From a virus: a DNA stretch of 35,617 bases. Below, piece by piece: positions 18,202-25,923 of the stretch (positions are counted from its first letter, which is position 1; each line of letters starts with the position of its first letter). The stretch covers positions 1 to 35,617 of the IMG/VR virus record IMGVR_UViG_3300042923_000422. One strand, given 5' to 3'. The translations under genes were made by a program, and so were the position numbers. The notes beneath the pieces were generated by a model, which did no database searches, was not told where the DNA came from, and was given only the letters and a program-made list of their open reading frames with translations.

Positions 18202-19339
18202 TGACCTGGACGATCTGACCGTCCCCACGCCTCCGAAGAAGTATCAGAAGCGGGCCGAGTACGACACCGAAACCGGCAAGGGTGAGGGTGCGACTGGTCC
18301 CGTCCGGACCAAGATCACCGACCACGCTCAACTCCTCGAGCTCGCCGGGTTCGACCCTGACAACTTCCGCATCGTGGGGCGTATCGCCCAGTGGACGAAG
18401 ACGTTCCACGACAAGGAAGACACCTACTCGTTCTTCTTCCAGACGGAACTGATCCGTCCCGAAGAAGACGCCATTGACCTCCCTGCCCTCTACGCCGAGG
18501 CGAGACGCAAACCGCGAACCCCCATCAGGGGTACGGCTGACAGCCGAGTTACTGTCGTCGCTCTATCGGACGTTCAAGCGGGCAAGGTTGACCACAGGGG
18601 CGGCACGCCGGAACTCATTGACCGTTTGGCGGGGATGAGGGAACGGCTTGCCGCCCACCTGAAAGCACGGAAGCCGCAGGCGACTGTGCTCGCTGAGGTG
18701 GGGGACCTGTTCGAGGGGTTCGAGTCGGGTGGGAACCCGATGTTCACCAACGACCTGTCCCTGGCGCAGCAGATGGACCTTGCCGGTACCGAGGTGTACC
18801 GGTTCATCGAGGTCATGCAACGCCACGGGCGTGTGGACGTGGTGTCAATCCCGTCGAACCACACCCAATGGCGGTCAGGGAAGCAGCAGCTCGGCAGGCC
18901 CGGCGACGACCTCGGCATTTTCGTGCACAGGCAGGTTGAGAAACTGGCGAACGCGGCCGGTATCGACGCTCACTGGACGTTCCCCGACATGTACAACGAG
19001 TCCGTCGTCATCGACGTCCTCGGCACCGGCCTGGGTGTCGTCCACGGGAACCAGTTCAACACTGGCCAGGCGGTCACGTGGTGGCAGAAGCAGCAGCACG
19101 GTGGCATGCCCACCGCGACCGCCGACATCCTCCTCACCGGCCACTACCACCACCTCACCGTGATCCCCTCGGGCCGAAACCCGGTCACAGGGAAACCGAA
19201 GTGGTGGCTCCAGGCGCCCACGACCGACAACGGTTCGTCATGGTTCCGGAACGTTGGTGCCGGCGACAGTGACGCGGGCCTGCTGGTGTTCGACATCACG
19301 GAGGACGGTTTCGACCTCTCGAGCCTCACGGTCCTCTGA
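18188..19339 (+). CDS. Calcineurin-like metallophosphoesterase
   Basis: This 383-residue protein starts at GTG 18188, inside the previous gene. The metallophosphoesterase motifs occur in order: LSDVQAGKVD (D-x-Q in place of D-x-H), EVGDLFEGFE (GD block), PSNHTQWRSG (N-H block), VVHGNQFN, and LTGHYHHLTV (GH-x-HH). The metal ligands are therefore mostly present, with Q replacing the first His. The N-terminal 115 residues are a separate domain (including NFRIVGRIAQWTKTFHDKED). SbcD-like enzymes trim DNA ends; whether this one is a nuclease or phosphatase cannot be told. Confidence 0.85.
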   Translation: MSLADDLDDLTVPTPPKKYQKRAEYDTETGKGEGATGPVRTKITDHAQLLELAGFDPDNFRIVGRIAQWTKTFHDKEDTYSFFFQTELIRPEEDAIDLPALYAEARRKPRTPIRGTADSRVTVVALSDVQAGKVDHRGGTPELIDRLAGMRERLAAHLKARKPQATVLAEVGDLFEGFESGGNPMFTNDLSLAQQMDLAGTEVYRFIEVMQRHGRVDVVSIPSNHTQWRSGKQQLGRPGDDLGIFVHRQVEKLANAAGIDAHWTFPDMYNESVVIDVLGTGLGVVHGNQFNTGQAVTWWQKQQHGGMPTATADILLTGHYHHLTVIPSGRNPVTGKPKWWLQAPTTDNGSSWFRNVGAGDSDAGLLVFDITEDGFDLSSLTVL

Positions 19340-19426
19340 TTAGAGAAAACGCGGAAGCCGTTAACTCTAATACGCGTCCACGATCACCCAACTTTGCGTG
19401 GGTATACCGATTGTGTATGCCCACGC
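19340..19426 (+). promoter_or_regulatory. Two stem-loops between the phosphoesterase and a zinc protein gene
   Basis: The first pairs TTAGAG (19340-19345) with CTCTAA, with an inner AACG/CGTT. The second is a 12-bp stem, GCGTGGGTATAC (19396-19407) with GTATGCCCACGC (19415-19426), that contains the candidate start ATG 19417. Neither has a T-run. A folded start codon suggests translational control of the next gene. Confidence 0.5.
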
Positions 19427-19716
19427 AAGTTACCTTCTACCGCGAACGGCGGTGCGTCATGGCCTGTCGGGTGTGCGGTTTCCCCGCAAAACAACGCTGC
19501 TACAAGTGCGGCGCTGACGTTTGTGATGCTGACGGACGGTTCTACTTCGACGGCAACAACAAGGCGATCAGCGACAACGCGAAACCCGAGTGTCCGATGT
19601 GTTTCCCGCCGACGTACCCGCGCCCGTACTCGTGGGTGCGTGCTCTCGAACGTGGCGAAGCGGAACTGGATTGGTTTCCGCCCGACCGTGAACCGGCAGT
19701 ACCAAGACCCCGATAG
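19417..19716 (+). CDS. 99-residue cysteine-rich zinc-finger protein
   Basis: ATG 19417 lies inside a hairpin; ATG 19459 is an alternative start with no clear ribosome binding site. Cysteine pairs at ACRVCGFPAKQRCYKCGADV, CDADG and ECPMCFPP give a cross-brace zinc pattern similar to zf-HIT or B-box modules. The C-terminal part is Arg/Pro-rich. Such proteins may bind nucleic acids or partner proteins. Function unknown. Confidence 0.6.
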   Translation: MPTQVTFYRERRCVMACRVCGFPAKQRCYKCGADVCDADGRFYFDGNNKAISDNAKPECPMCFPPTYPRPYSWVRALERGEAELDWFPPDREPAVPRPR

Positions 19717-19728
19717 GGCGGTGTCGTG

Positions 19729-19902
19729 ATGGTCCATGCGGTCTACATGCGCGGCGATCACCGCGCCACCGGGTTCGGGCACGACGGCGCCTATTGGAAA
19801 GCTGTCGACCCTAGGACACCGTTCTGGTACTTCACGGCCGACACGTGCGCTGAGGCGCTACGCGTCTGGCATCAGGAGTGGCGGCAGGTTCGCCATGCTT
19901 GA
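19729..19902 (+). CDS. 57-residue hypothetical protein
   Basis: ATG 19729 is preceded by GTG 19726 and AGGGCGG. The product is aromatic-rich with several His residues (MVHAVYMRGDHRATGFGHDG, then FWYFTADTC). It overlaps the next gene by 8 nt. Function unknown. Confidence 0.6.
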   Translation: MVHAVYMRGDHRATGFGHDGAYWKAVDPRTPFWYFTADTCAEALRVWHQEWRQVRHA

Positions 19903-20098
19903 CGACGAACTCGAATGGCACCGCATCACCGCGCAAGACCGGTGTGACAAGTGTGCCGCGCAGGCGTATGTCGTCACCCGCATCTACGGGACCGACATGC
20001 TCTGGTGTGCCCACGACTACCGGGAGGGTGAAGCGAAGCTCGTCAAGGTCGCTACCCGCATCTGGGACTTCCGGTTCCTCCTCGAGGAGGAAGCATGA
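19895..20098 (+). CDS. DUF7455-like small zinc protein
   Basis: ATG 19895 lies within the previous gene. The 67-residue product contains DRCDKCAAQAYVVTRIYGTD then MLWCAHDYREGEAKL, the C-x2-C...C-x2-H zinc pattern typical of a small actinobacterial and actinophage family (I recall it as DUF7455). The role of the family is not established. It overlaps the next gene by 4 nt. Confidence 0.65.
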   Translation: MLDDELEWHRITAQDRCDKCAAQAYVVTRIYGTDMLWCAHDYREGEAKLVKVATRIWDFRFLLEEEA

Positions 20099-20277
20099 AC
20101 GACCGCATCCTGTGTGTCGAGTCGTGGCCTGACGGAACCATCACATGGGACGGGCGCCGCAAAGCCGTGTCGCACGACGGACGGTACTGGTTGGTCCGAC
20201 GTAACGGCCTGTTTCGGCGTTGGCAGTGGCTCCCACACCACGGACAGTACGTGGACCTGTATCCGGTGGCTGACTGA
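20095..20277 (+). CDS. 60-residue hypothetical protein
   Basis: ATG 20095 overlaps the previous TGA and has GGAGGAAGC upstream. The product is Trp/Arg/His-rich with beta-like repeats (GTITWDGRRKAVSHDGRYWL). No motif recognised. Confidence 0.6.
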   Translation: MNDRILCVESWPDGTITWDGRRKAVSHDGRYWLVRRNGLFRRWQWLPHHGQYVDLYPVAD

Positions 20278-20405
20278 TGTGCCGGTGTGACGCGGACGAG
20301 TGTGGTGATCTTCGGGCTGAGTACATCGATTCGCGCATCGGACGTCTGGTGTCAGAGCAAGCCGACCCGCCACTTAAGTCGCATGCAATTGAGGGTGAGG
20401 GCTAA
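20277..20405 (+). CDS. 42-residue Cys-rich N-terminus protein
   Basis: ATG 20277 overlaps the previous stop by one base. It begins MCRCDADECGDL, an acidic Cys-rich turn, then a helical segment. Ends in TAA 20403-20405. Function unknown. Confidence 0.55.
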   Translation: MCRCDADECGDLRAEYIDSRIGRLVSEQADPPLKSHAIEGEG

Positions 20406-20407
20406 CT

Positions 20408-20545
20408 GTGGCGGACACGGAAACCTGCACGGTCACACTCGTCCTCGACTACGACTCACTCGACTGCTACCTGCCCGCAGGTCACGCCGGTCCGCACAAG
20501 GGTGTCGGTGATGGTGGCCGGTTCTTCTGGGCATACGACCGATGA
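20408..20545 (+). CDS. 45-residue hypothetical protein
   Basis: GTG 20408 follows the previous stop by 2 nt. The product contains VTLVLDYDSLDCYLPAGHAG and HKG, resembling small actinophage proteins with a paired Cys/His site. It overlaps the next gene in ATGA. Function unknown. Confidence 0.55.
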   Translation: MADTETCTVTLVLDYDSLDCYLPAGHAGPHKGVGDGGRFFWAYDR

Positions 20546-20793
20546 GCGACGCAACGAAAGACGCCCTCGACGCAGCCCTCGCCGCACACATCGCAGACAG
20601 CATCGAAGAGAACGTCCTGGTCACCGGTTACGTCATCCAAGCCGCCTACGTAACCATCAGCACGGAAGACCGCCGCACCACCGGATACTTCTCAGAGTTC
20701 GCGGACGACCAGCCGTACCATGCTGGCCTCGGGCTCGCGGTACACCTCGTCGACCTGTACCAGTCAGGCGCGTTCGAGGAAGATGACGATTGA
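20542..20793 (+). CDS. 83-residue acidic hypothetical protein
   Basis: ATG 20542 overlaps the previous TGA. A helical N-terminus (ATKDALDAALAAHIADSIEE) is followed by beta strands (VLVTGYVIQAAYVTIS) and an acidic tail FEEDDD. It is the last rightward gene before the tRNA. Confidence 0.6.
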   Translation: MSDATKDALDAALAAHIADSIEENVLVTGYVIQAAYVTISTEDRRTTGYFSEFADDQPYHAGLGLAVHLVDLYQSGAFEEDDD

Positions 20794-20845
20794 TCTGGGG
20801 GGGTTCTCGTCTATCTCGTCGCGGTGACGACGCAAACCACACCGA

Positions 20846-20918
20846 ACTCTCGTCGTCCAACTTGGCAGGATGCCCGGCTCTGACCCGGTCGATCGTGGTT
20901 CGAATCCATGCGAGAGTG
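20846..20918 (+). tRNA. tRNA-Gln(CTG)
   Basis: A full cloverleaf can be drawn over 73 nt: acceptor ACTCTCG (20846-20852) with CGAGAGT (20911-20917), D arm GTCC/GGAT, anticodon stem (20873-20877 with 20885-20889, one mismatch at the base) enclosing CTCTGAC with anticodon CTG at 20880-20882, a 4-nt variable loop, and T arm CGTGG/CCATG with loop TTCGAAT. The discriminator is G, as in glutamine tRNAs. CCA is not encoded. Phage tRNAs supplement host decoding, here of CAG codons. Confidence 0.85.
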
Positions 20919-20938
20919 CAATTCCCTTCGACACTGTT

Positions 20939-21100
20939 CTACGTGCGGGCGACATCCTCGGGCGCAAAGGGCTCCGGGATCAACCCGGCCCGAATCAGAC
21001 GATCCTCCGCAAGAGCCGCCCTGAACTGCTCCCCAATCCGCTTAGCGAGCGCAGCATCACTAGCACTCAAGTTCAGATCAGTTCCCTTGAAACCCCTCAT
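20939..21100 (-). CDS. Reverse-strand 53-residue protein
   Basis: On the minus strand ATG 21100 is preceded by GGAGGGG at ideal spacing and opens a 53-codon frame, ending at 20939. The product is helical (LNLSASDAALAKRIGEQFRA, then LAEDRLIRAGLIPEP). It is the second leftward gene embedded in the rightward part of the genome and lies between the tRNA and the HNH/terminase genes. No family is recognised. The ribosome binding site is the main support. Confidence 0.6.
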   Translation of the reverse strand: MRGFKGTDLNLSASDAALAKRIGEQFRAALAEDRLIRAGLIPEPFAPEDVART

Positions 21101-21151
21101 GGTCCCCTCCATACGTCGGATTAGCGAAGCCTAGCGGCAAGGGGGCATGGC

Positions 21152-21523
21152 ATGGCATCCCCCAGACACAACGCCAACGGGCACCGCAGACGCGAACTCG
21201 TCAAGAGAGTACGTGCGGAAGAGACCCGCTGTGCCCTCTGCGACAAGCCCGTGGACAAGACCCTAGGTATGAAGCCGGGGGAGCATGGCCGGAAGTGCCC
21301 TGGCGGGGGATGCGCTGGCTGCATCCCACATCCACTACGCGGCGAAGTAGACGAAGACCTACCACGCTCAAGAGGTGGCTCACCATATGAGCGAAGCAAC
21401 TGTCGCCTCATGCACCGCGAATGCAACAGGTGGAAGTCAGACATGACATTGAGTGAAGCGCGAAAGAAACTTCACGGCACTACAGGACCAGTCACTCCCA
21501 CCGTCGCGTCACCCATCTGGTAA
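21152..21523 (+). CDS. HNH endonuclease next to terminase
   Basis: The 123-residue protein has zinc-type cysteines (CALCDKP, KCPGGGCAGC) followed by the HNH core GEVDEDLPRSRGGSPYERSN, then CRLMHRECNRWKSDM. HNH proteins encoded beside terminase in cos-type siphoviruses (as in HK97) help the terminase cut packaging sites. Position just before the small and large terminase genes supports that role here. It is unlike the other three HNH proteins in the window in length and motif spacing. Confidence 0.85.
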   Translation: MASPRHNANGHRRRELVKRVRAEETRCALCDKPVDKTLGMKPGEHGRKCPGGGCAGCIPHPLRGEVDEDLPRSRGGSPYERSNCRLMHRECNRWKSDMTLSEARKKLHGTTGPVTPTVASPIW

Positions 21524-21630
21524 CCCCACACACATGACCCAACGGGGGACCCCTCCCACCCCCCGCCTAGGCACCCCCGAGGTACTGGGCCTTTTCACAC
21601 ACGGCAGTTTTCGACCCCTTTGGAGGCGTC
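21524..21630 (+). other. C-rich spacer before the terminase genes, possible cos region
   Basis: This 107-bp gap contains runs of C and G (around 21543-21570) and no gene. In cos phages with HNH-terminase clusters the packaging site usually lies nearby. No palindrome or overhang can be identified by eye, so the cos assignment is only a location guess. Confidence 0.25.
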
Positions 21631-21843
21631 ATGGCTGATCGTGCGAAGGAGCTTGAAGACCTGCGGGCGTTCCTTTGGGAGTCGATTCGTGCGGTCGATC
21701 CTGACAAGACGGCGCCGATCGCTAACCAGCTTCGGGCGACTCTTGCTGAGCTCGCGGAGTTGACCAAGGGTTCTGGGAAGGTTGGTGACCCGGTTGACGA
21801 AATCACCGCCCGTCGCGCTGCTCGGAGAGCAGGCACCGCCTAG
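21631..21843 (+). CDS. Terminase small subunit-like protein
   Basis: ATG 21631 has TTTGGAGGC upstream. The 70-residue helical product (ELEDLRAFLWESIRAVDPDK, then NQLRATLAELAELTKGSG) matches the short proteins that precede the large terminase in many Microbacterium- and Gordonia-type phages, usually taken to be small terminases that recognise DNA. It is shorter than classical small subunits and lacks an obvious HTH. It overlaps the large-subunit gene by about 60 nt. Confidence 0.65.
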   Translation: MADRAKELEDLRAFLWESIRAVDPDKTAPIANQLRATLAELAELTKGSGKVGDPVDEITARRAARRAGTA

Positions 21844-23254
21844 GGTTCTGGTTCTCCCCGACCGGTCTGTCGGTAGTGACTGGGAAGACGTTTCGGATCT
21901 GTCTGCTGGCTACGGGCTGACTCTCGACGCGTGGCAGGACGACATTCTGCGCGCGGCGATGAGTGTCCGTGCAGACGGGACGTGGGCGGCGAAGCAGGTT
22001 GGCATCTCCGCTCCTCGGCAGAACGGCAAGTCGCAACTGATCGTTGCTCGAGCCTTGGCCGGCGCACTTGTGCTGGGCGAGAAGAAGATCATCATCTCTG
22101 CTCATCAGCAGGACACTGCGCGTGAGACGTTTATGAAGTTCCTTGAACTGTTCGACGCGAACGATGACCTCCGCGCGAAGGTCAAGCAGGTTATGAACGC
22201 GATCAATCGCGAGTTCATCAAGTTCAACAACGGTGCAGAGATCCGCTTCAAGGCTCGGTCTAAGTCCGGCAGTCGCGGCTTCTCGTCTGACCTGCTGCTG
22301 TTGGATGAGGCGCAGATCCTCGGGATGCCGGCGTGGGTGTCGATCAACTCCACGATGTCGGCTCGCCGGAATCCCCAGATCTGGCTACTCGGCACACCTC
22401 CAACGCCGGAGGATGACGGCGAGGTTTTCACCGTCATCCGCGATGCCGCGCTCGAGGGTCGATCGAAGGCCCTCGCCTACCTCGAGTGGTCGGCGGAACC
22501 GGACGATGACCCGACGTTGGAGTCCACGCTTGCGAAGGCCAATCCTGCATGGCTCACCCGCATCAATCACGATGTGGTGCTGAGCGAACAAGAGACTTAC
22601 CCCGCTGTGCGGTTCGCGATGGACCGGCTAGGCATCTGGGCGACCGAGCTCGGCATCAAGGGCGCGATAACCACGGCAACGTGGGAAGGGCTTGCGGTCG
22701 ATGAGGCTCCCGCGGGTCAGCTCGGCGCTTTCGCTGTGGCGTTCTCCGCTGATGGCATGCGCTACGCGGTTGCTGGTGCTTTGACGGCAGGCGAGAGCGC
22801 CCACGTGGAGCTCATCAGCGCTGACGTGGGTTCTGTGGAGGCCGGGCTTGCACCTCTCGCGGACTGGTTCACGGAGCGTGTCGGCGGCGTGGCGCGCTGG
22901 CGTCGAGTCGAGTCGATCGTGATCTCTGGCCGTGCGGGTGCTTCCGTCCTCGCGCAACTGCTGAAGGATCGTGGCGTTTCTGAGCGTCGAATCGTCCTGC
23001 CGTCCACCGGCCAGTACTTCGAGGCGTGCGGCGCGCTGCTCGAGCGGTGCAGGCAGGGCACTATCTCCCACCTCAGCACGGGGCAGGAGCGACTAGACGA
23101 GTCCGTGCTAGGCGCGGTTCAGGTTCAACGCACGCGCGATGGTGCGTGGGGTTGGGATGTACCCGGTGGGGATGAAACACCGGTTGAGGCAGTGAGTTTG
23201 GCGCTACTCGGCGCGCGGACTTCGCGTCGGGGCACTCCCCGCCGCATCTACTAA
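21785..23254 (+). CDS. Terminase large subunit
   Basis: This roughly 489-residue ATPase-nuclease packages DNA into the prohead. Residues 77-83 hold the Walker A variant PRQNGKS, 170-177 the Walker B LLLLDEAQ and about 197-203 the coupling motif LLGTPPTP. The C-terminal half is the RNase H-like nuclease (AVAFSADGMRYAVAG, VISGRAGASVLAQLL, then VDE-like acids and DESVLGAVQ). Start is uncertain: GTG 21785 has GAAGG close upstream, and TTG 21782 is in frame just before it. Confidence 0.95.
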   Translation: MTRLTKSPPVALLGEQAPPRVLVLPDRSVGSDWEDVSDLSAGYGLTLDAWQDDILRAAMSVRADGTWAAKQVGISAPRQNGKSQLIVARALAGALVLGEKKIIISAHQQDTARETFMKFLELFDANDDLRAKVKQVMNAINREFIKFNNGAEIRFKARSKSGSRGFSSDLLLLDEAQILGMPAWVSINSTMSARRNPQIWLLGTPPTPEDDGEVFTVIRDAALEGRSKALAYLEWSAEPDDDPTLESTLAKANPAWLTRINHDVVLSEQETYPAVRFAMDRLGIWATELGIKGAITTATWEGLAVDEAPAGQLGAFAVAFSADGMRYAVAGALTAGESAHVELISADVGSVEAGLAPLADWFTERVGGVARWRRVESIVISGRAGASVLAQLLKDRGVSERRIVLPSTGQYFEACGALLERCRQGTISHLSTGQERLDESVLGAVQVQRTRDGAWGWDVPGGDETPVEAVSLALLGARTSRRGTPRRIY

Positions 23255-23265
23255 AGGGGGTTTGC

Positions 23266-24603
23266 ATGGCCGTTACGCCTGCTGAATGGCTCCCGGTATT
23301 GGCTAAGCGGCTCGATGACCGGCGTGCCCGGGTTGATCTGCTGATGTCGTATGTGACGGGCGATGCACCACTGCCGGAGATGAATCGTGCGACCCGGGAG
23401 GCGTGGCAGAGGTTCCAGCGTGAAGCTCGGACCTCGTACGGGCTTCTGGTGGTCGAGGCGCTTACTGATCGGTTCGTTCCGAACGGTGTGCGCGTCGGTG
23501 ATGATGACGTGTCTGACGCTTCGATTGCAGCGCGGCGGATCTTCCGTGACAACCGACTGTCGGTTGTATTCCCGGATGCCGCTCGTGTCGCTTTCACATG
23601 CTCGGTGGGGTATCTGATCGTTGGTGAGGACGCCGGCAAGGCTGTCATCACGGCGGAGTCTCCAGAGTTCGTGACGACGGCTCCCGACCCGCTGCGCCCG
23701 TGGGTTTCCCGTGCGGCGATCAAGGTGTGGCGAGACGAGGATGTGCGGTTCGACTTCGCGTTCGTCTGGGCCAACGGCATCCGGCAGAAGTTCGCTCGTC
23801 CGATCAACGATCAGAACATGAGGCCGTGGCGGACAGCCGCGGATGGCACGTGGACGCCGCTGGGAACCCCGGAGCCGTATGAGGGCAATGTTCCTGTCTT
23901 CGCACTCGACAATAAGGGCGGTGTGGGCGAGTTCGAGCCCCACCTGGACATGCTGAACGGACTCAACCGGAGCAAGCTCAACCGCCTGACAACAGTTGCT
24001 ATGCAGGCTTTCAAGCAGCGCATGCTTGAGGGCGGGCTTCCCGAGACCGACGAGGCCGGTAATGCGCTGGACTGGGCTCGGGTGTTCGAGCCTTCGCCCG
24101 GCGCTGTGTGGGATCTCCCCGAGGGCGTCAAGGTTACGGAGCTCGCGGATGGAGCCCAGGGCATTATGGCGATGCTCGCGGCGGAGAAGGAAGACGTGCG
24201 CGCGTTCGCGGGCGTGACGAAGACTCCACTCCCCATGCTGATGCCGGAGAACGACTCTGCGGCAGGTGCCGAGAACCAGATGTCCGGGCTTAACTCCAAG
24301 GCGAAGGATCGCATCTCGCGCTTCAAGCCGCCTCTCGCTTTGGCGATGGTCTACGCGCTCCGTATCGAGGGTTTCAAGGATGTCGGCGATGTCGAGATCC
24401 TGACCGAAGAGCCCGAGCACGTGACCATCTCGGAGAAGTATGCGGCGGCGGCTCAGGCTACGGGGCTCCTTGCGATCCGCACGATTCAGCGTCAGATCCT
24501 TGGCATGTCTCAGGCGGCTATCGCTGAGGATGAGGTGAACCGCGCGGCTGAGCAGCTTTCGGCGTTCACGTTGACGGGCGGGGCGGATGCCGAGCAGCAG
24601 TGA
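23266..24603 (+). CDS. Portal protein
   Basis: The 445-residue protein starts at ATG 23266 with AAAGGGGG upstream. It has the SPP1 gp6-like portal pattern: an N-terminal helical part (WLPVLAKRLDDRRARVDLLM, NRATREAWQRF), a beta-rich stem/wing (FVPNGVRVGD ... VGYLIVGEDAGKAVITAESP), and C-terminal crown helices (FAGVTKTPLPMLMPENDSAA, ISRFKPPLALAMVYALRIEG). Twelve copies form the DNA channel at one capsid vertex. Its position directly after terminase and before MuF-like and scaffold genes is canonical. Confidence 0.93.
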   Translation: MAVTPAEWLPVLAKRLDDRRARVDLLMSYVTGDAPLPEMNRATREAWQRFQREARTSYGLLVVEALTDRFVPNGVRVGDDDVSDASIAARRIFRDNRLSVVFPDAARVAFTCSVGYLIVGEDAGKAVITAESPEFVTTAPDPLRPWVSRAAIKVWRDEDVRFDFAFVWANGIRQKFARPINDQNMRPWRTAADGTWTPLGTPEPYEGNVPVFALDNKGGVGEFEPHLDMLNGLNRSKLNRLTTVAMQAFKQRMLEGGLPETDEAGNALDWARVFEPSPGAVWDLPEGVKVTELADGAQGIMAMLAAEKEDVRAFAGVTKTPLPMLMPENDSAAGAENQMSGLNSKAKDRISRFKPPLALAMVYALRIEGFKDVGDVEILTEEPEHVTISEKYAAAAQATGLLAIRTIQRQILGMSQAAIAEDEVNRAAEQLSAFTLTGGADAEQQ

Positions 24604-25294
24604 CCGGATCATCCTCGGATACGCGGGGGCGGTCGCTGATGTTCGGAAGCGGGTTGTCCAGTTCGCGCGTACCGCCTGGCTGGGCATGCCCGACTATCGG
24701 GATGCGGATGTGGACCGTCTTGTGCGGCTCGTCACTCCGGTTGTGCTCGCTGGGCAGACCCGTGCGGCTTCTCTGACGGTTGCTTACCTTCAGGCGCTCG
24801 CGACGGAGGCTGGCGTTGCCCTTCCTGGCGCTGTGGACGCCGCTGTGACGGCCTATCGGGGTGTCCCTGCGGTATCCGTGTATCGACGTCCTGCTGTGAC
24901 CGTGTATACGGCCCTAGCGAACGGTGTCCCGTTTGCTGAGGCGAAGCAGCAGGGGCTTACACGGCTCGTGTCGCTCGCTTCGACGGACATTCAGCAGGCT
25001 CGGAACCGGCAGGCGGCGTCATCCATCGCCGGTTCGGGGTTCAAGTCGTTCTCACGTGTGCTGTCTGGCGCGGAGGACTGCGAGCTCTGCACCGTCGCCG
25101 CGGATCGGACCTACTACCGCGGCGATCTCATGCCGATTCATCCCGGCTGTGATTGTGGCGTGACTCCGAATGGTTTCGGGCGCGCTTCTGATCCGGTCGA
25201 GTCCACCCGTGAAGCCGTCGTGCACGATCACGGCGAGTACGGCCCGACGCTCGCCTGGGCTGGTGACAACTTCACCACCCAGGACGACTTCTAA
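24587..25294 (+). CDS. MuF-like minor capsid protein
   Basis: ATG 24587 lies 17 nt inside the portal gene. The 235-residue product has a long helical N-terminus (residues 1-150) and the phage Mu F-like C-terminal motif EDCELCTVAADRTYYRGDLM, then PIHPGCDCGVTPNGFG, with paired cysteines and His. MuF proteins are packaged or associated with the prohead and are commonly encoded after portal. No protease catalytic residues are evident, so a separate capsid-maturation enzyme may be absent or not needed. Confidence 0.85.
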   Translation: MPSSSDRIILGYAGAVADVRKRVVQFARTAWLGMPDYRDADVDRLVRLVTPVVLAGQTRAASLTVAYLQALATEAGVALPGAVDAAVTAYRGVPAVSVYRRPAVTVYTALANGVPFAEAKQQGLTRLVSLASTDIQQARNRQAASSIAGSGFKSFSRVLSGAEDCELCTVAADRTYYRGDLMPIHPGCDCGVTPNGFGRASDPVESTREAVVHDHGEYGPTLAWAGDNFTTQDDF

Positions 25295-25316
25295 CACTTC
25301 CCACTTCCGTGGGTTG

Positions 25317-25342
25317 GCCCTGCCGCAACGGTGGGGCTTTTT
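25317..25342 (+). terminator. Terminator/attenuator between the portal and capsid gene blocks
   Basis: GCCCTGCCG (from about 25317) pairs with CGGTGGGGC (25329-25337), 9 bp with two wobbles and a CAA loop, followed by TTTTT at 25338-25342. It sits 25 nt before the scaffold start. Partial termination here could tune terminase/portal against capsid transcripts, or a promoter for the capsid genes may lie after it. Confidence 0.7.
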
Positions 25343-25366
25343 CTATGCCCGAAACGGGGATCTGCA

Positions 25367-25906
25367 ATGCCTGAAGAGATTGAACCTGTCGTTGAAGTGG
25401 CGCCGGCTGAAACGGTCGACACGCCTACCCCGACAGATGCGCCGGACCCCGCCGCAGAGGCGGAGAAGTGGAAGGCGCTCGCACGAAAGAACGAGCAGCG
25501 GGCGAAAGAGAACGCGGACAAGGCGAAACGCTTTGACGAGTTCGAGGAAGCCCAGAAGACCGAGCAGCAGAAGCTTGTAGAGCGCGCAGAGCGTGCCGAA
25601 CAGGCCCTCGTTGCAGCGGAAGCTGCTCGCCTCCGCGCATCCATTGCTGCGAAGCACGGCGTCCCCGAGGCGCTTCTCAACGGTTCAACCGAAGAAGCCC
25701 TCGAGCAGGCCGCAACCGCGCTTCTCGCGTTCAAGGGACCGCAGCCCACCGCACCGTCACCGGACGGTCAGGGCGTCGTCGGTGTCCCCATCTCAGGTCA
25801 GACGAAGCAGATCACGTCACTCGACGAACTCAGCAAACTCTCTCCCGCAGAAGTGAACCAGGCACGCCGCGAAGGCCGACTGGATTCCCTTCTCGGCAAC
25901 TCTTGA
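25367..25906 (+). CDS. Scaffolding protein
   Basis: The 179-residue product starts at ATG 25367 with GGGGAT upstream. It has an acidic Pro/Thr/Ala N-terminus, a highly charged central coiled coil (residues 40-95, WKALARKNEQRAKENADKAK, ERAERAEQALVAAEAARLRA) and a C-terminal basic/helical tip (SLDELSKLSPAEVNQARREG, RLDSLLG), the classical scaffold shape. It would guide prohead assembly and be expelled or degraded. It is immediately upstream of the major capsid gene. Confidence 0.88.
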   Translation: MPEEIEPVVEVAPAETVDTPTPTDAPDPAAEAEKWKALARKNEQRAKENADKAKRFDEFEEAQKTEQQKLVERAERAEQALVAAEAARLRASIAAKHGVPEALLNGSTEEALEQAATALLAFKGPQPTAPSPDGQGVVGVPISGQTKQITSLDELSKLSPAEVNQARREGRLDSLLGNS

Positions 25907-25923
25907 AAGGAGGGTGATCCCTC

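Noticed and set aside
20790-21134. Rightward open frames over the tRNA-Gln region
   Set aside because: They translate a tRNA and the complement of a better-supported reverse gene, and have no ribosome binding site.
21524-21630. Defined cos site
   Set aside because: No palindromic nicking signals or known cos sequence could be read by eye; retained only as a possible location.
23251-24687. 478-residue minus-strand open frame opposite the portal gene
   Set aside because: The portal gene on the plus strand matches a known family and has a ribosome binding site; the reverse frame is an antisense by-product of codon bias.
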